Positions 7,764-8,869 of a stretch of DNA of 8,869 bases are shown here, piece by piece; position 1 is the first letter of the stretch, and each line of letters begins with the position of its first letter. This DNA comes from an uncultured Streptococcus sp. (lineage in GTDB: Bacteria; Bacillota; Bacilli; Lactobacillales; Streptococcaceae). The position numbers and the translations under genes were made by a program. The stretch spans positions 1-8,869 of the forward strand of contig NZ_CALTUR010000079.1 in assembly GCF_943912555.1 (NCBI RefSeq). Direction: 5' to 3'. The notes below the pieces were generated by a model, which was not told the DNA's origin, ran no database searches, and was given only the letters and a program-made list of their open reading frames with translations.

Positions 7764-7904
7764 CCCAGGGCTATAAACCCAAATTACCAGCCAGCGCCTA
7801 AAGACGCTGGCTTTCACTTTGTTCAATCCTTATTGCTCTTGACTCGTCACTTGCCTCTCAAAGAGGCTTTAGTATTACTTACCACTATCCCTAAAGGAAT
7901 CTTC
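7740..7904 (-). mobile_element. Probable right-end relic of an IS200/IS605-family element
   Basis: About 165 bases packed with small hairpins: 7739-7759, AGCCAGCG/CGCTGGCT (7789-7812) and GCCTCT/AGAGGC (7853-7867), plus a GGG/CCC pair (7768-7780). Read on the minus strand, a short open tail ending in E-D-S-F-R-D-S-G-K and TAA (7904-7875) resembles the C-terminus of small TnpA transposases; the non-coding right end then runs to a final hairpin beside zwf. Subterminal hairpins without terminal inverted repeats are typical of this family. The rest of tnpA and the left end are absent, so it is a dead fragment. The call rests on recalled similarity to streptococcal IS200-like ends and needs a database match. 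Confidence 0.55.
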
Positions 7905-7913
7905 ACATAATTA

Positions 7914-7948
7914 TAAGGCTAATAGTATTAATTTCACTATCAGCCTTA
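7914..7948 (-). terminator. Terminator-like hairpin downstream of the XRE/TPR regulator
   Basis: Arms TAAGGCT-A-ATAGT (7914-7926) and ACTAT-C-AGCCTTA (7936-7948) pair with a single mismatch around a nine-base loop. On the minus strand it lies about 44 bases past the regulator stop and is followed by the A/T-only stretch ATAATTAT rather than a clean T-run. It may work in both directions, insulating the regulator from zwf. Confidence 0.5.
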
Positions 7949-7991
7949 CAGGTTATTTAACGTTTCAGAAAAACTATAATGTCAAAATTAA

Positions 7992-8855
7992 CTAAACAGT
8001 ATCTAATTCCTTCAAATAATTTTCTATCTTCATCAACATTAAAGGATTGTTATAAATCTTACATAACTCTCTTGCTTCTATATAATAATTTTTGACTTGT
8101 TCTTTGTCTAGAAATTTGGCTCCAGCATTTCCTACAAGAATAAGTAGAGGAGCCAGTTGGTAGCTTGTCTGTCTTTGTTTACAGAGTTCAATCGTCTCAA
8201 GAGCTTCTTGGATGGCTTCGTTATATTTTTCCTTTGACACTAGGTAGTGAGCGTAGTTGTAACGAACTCTGATGTAGCCAAATAAAAACTCTTGATGCTC
8301 AAAATTTTTTGTCTGATATAACTCCATTAAATGAGAGTAGTTTGCCTCATATTCTTGTTCACGACCCACTAAGGAATAGAAATTAGATAGAGTATTCAAC
8401 GCCTTTAAATAAATCAGAGTATTTGAGGAGACTTTTAATAATATATTTTCCAATGAAGAAATTGCCTCACACTTACTGTCATATTGATAGAAGTCAATAA
8501 TAGCTTTAATCCATTCAAGGTAAGTTCGGTCTTCTAGTGTTAGAAAAGTACTTCGTTCAATCTCTATTCTATAAATATATTCCAAATTGTCATAATTTCT
8601 GTCATCTAATAGTCGAGCAGATAATTGCTTAAAATTAGAGAGGTTAGATTTAATTTCAATTTGTTCATTGAAAAAATAATCTAATGGTACTTCAAGTCGT
8701 TGTGAGAGTTTGAACAAAAGGTCTGCGGAGGGAATGAAATGTCCTCTCTCAATTTTACTAATCTGGCTTTGTTCACAAATTCCTTCTGCAAGAGTTTGTT
8801 GGGAGAGACCTAACTCTTTTCTTTTCAATCTGAATTTCTCTGCGAGTGTATTCAT
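7992..8855 (-). CDS. XRE-family regulator with TPR-like C-terminal domain (PlcR/TprA-like, RRNPP type)
   Basis: A 287-residue protein. Residues 6-61 form a helix-turn-helix of the XRE type (LKRKELGLSQQTLAEGI, then recognition helix SQISKIERG at 30-38, then a LSQRLEVPLDYFF end). The rest (about 70-285) is all helix-forming with repeated paired-helix patterns typical of tetratricopeptide repeats, e.g. 194-225 and 235-268. This layout and length match the RRNPP regulators PlcR and TprA, which bind short exported-and-reimported peptides through the TPR domain; Rgg proteins are similar but this reads closer to PlcR. The ATG is chosen because the HTH begins five residues later; no strong ribosome site is seen in the 14 bases available upstream. 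It is far more A+T-rich than zwf (14 and 15 G+C per 60 at 8041 and 8401, against 30 of 60 at 7561), suggesting transfer. Target genes and peptide are not in the window. Confidence 0.82.
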   Translation of the reverse strand: MNTLAEKFRLKRKELGLSQQTLAEGICEQSQISKIERGHFIPSADLLFKLSQRLEVPLDYFFNEQIEIKSNLSNFKQLSARLLDDRNYDNLEYIYRIEIERSTFLTLEDRTYLEWIKAIIDFYQYDSKCEAISSLENILLKVSSNTLIYLKALNTLSNFYSLVGREQEYEANYSHLMELYQTKNFEHQEFLFGYIRVRYNYAHYLVSKEKYNEAIQEALETIELCKQRQTSYQLAPLLILVGNAGAKFLDKEQVKNYYIEARELCKIYNNPLMLMKIENYLKELDTV

Positions 8856-8869
8856 TAAAGATAATAAAC

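Noticed and set aside
7975..7980. Perfect TATAAT on the plus strand just past the regulator stop
   Set aside because: No -35 at 16-18 bases and no TG extension; it would only drive antisense RNA into the regulator. Likely chance in A+T-rich DNA.
7740..7991. Search for a small secreted signalling peptide gene next to the RRNPP-type regulator
   Set aside because: On the minus strand the only ATG in the gap is followed at once by a stop. On the plus strand the frames are a 21-codon one starting inside zwf and a 37-codon one (7979 onward) antisense to the regulator; neither has a ribosome site or a signal-peptide pattern.

Overview
The window looks like a chromosomal segment of a Mitis-group Streptococcus (S. 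pneumoniae, S. mitis or S. oralis type). The reasons are low G+C, strong AGGAG-type ribosome sites, extended -10 (TGnTATAAT) promoters, and the order uvrB / CPBP protease / glnPQ / zwf, which I recall from pneumococcal genomes. Species cannot be fixed from the sequence alone.

Layout: 3-1991 (minus) is a complete uvrB, the nucleotide-excision-repair helicase. 2068-3021 (minus) is an integral-membrane CPBP-family (Abi/CAAX) protease lying upstream of uvrB in the same direction. 3022-3193 is a divergent control region with a promoter for each side and a perfect match to the GlnR operator pattern TGTNA-N7-TNACA. 3194-5359 (plus) is glnP, a signal peptide plus two tandem substrate-binding domains fused to a permease. 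5359-6099 is glnQ, its ATPase, overlapping glnP by one base and followed by a clear intrinsic terminator. 6100-6248 holds that terminator, a promoter overlapped by a CodY-like box, and a short structured leader that could encode an 18-residue peptide. 6249-7739 is zwf, glucose-6-phosphate dehydrogenase.

The region after zwf looks accessory. At 7740-7904 there is a run of small hairpins that I read as the right-end relic of an IS200/IS605-family element, transposase strand minus. A terminator-like hairpin follows at 7914-7948. Then a markedly A+T-rich gene (7992-8855, minus) encodes an XRE-type DNA-binding domain joined to a TPR-like helical domain, i.e. a PlcR/TprA-like member of the RRNPP peptide-sensing regulators. 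No partner peptide gene is visible in the window.

How it fits together: GlnPQ imports glutamine (and probably asparagine/glutamate) under apparent GlnR nitrogen control. Zwf feeds the oxidative pentose phosphate pathway, producing NADPH that glutamate synthesis can use. The glnPQ-zwf grouping is known as a GlnR target in S. pneumoniae. I found no wholly new system. The most interesting parts are the zwf leader/promoter and the regulator-plus-relic insertion downstream of zwf.
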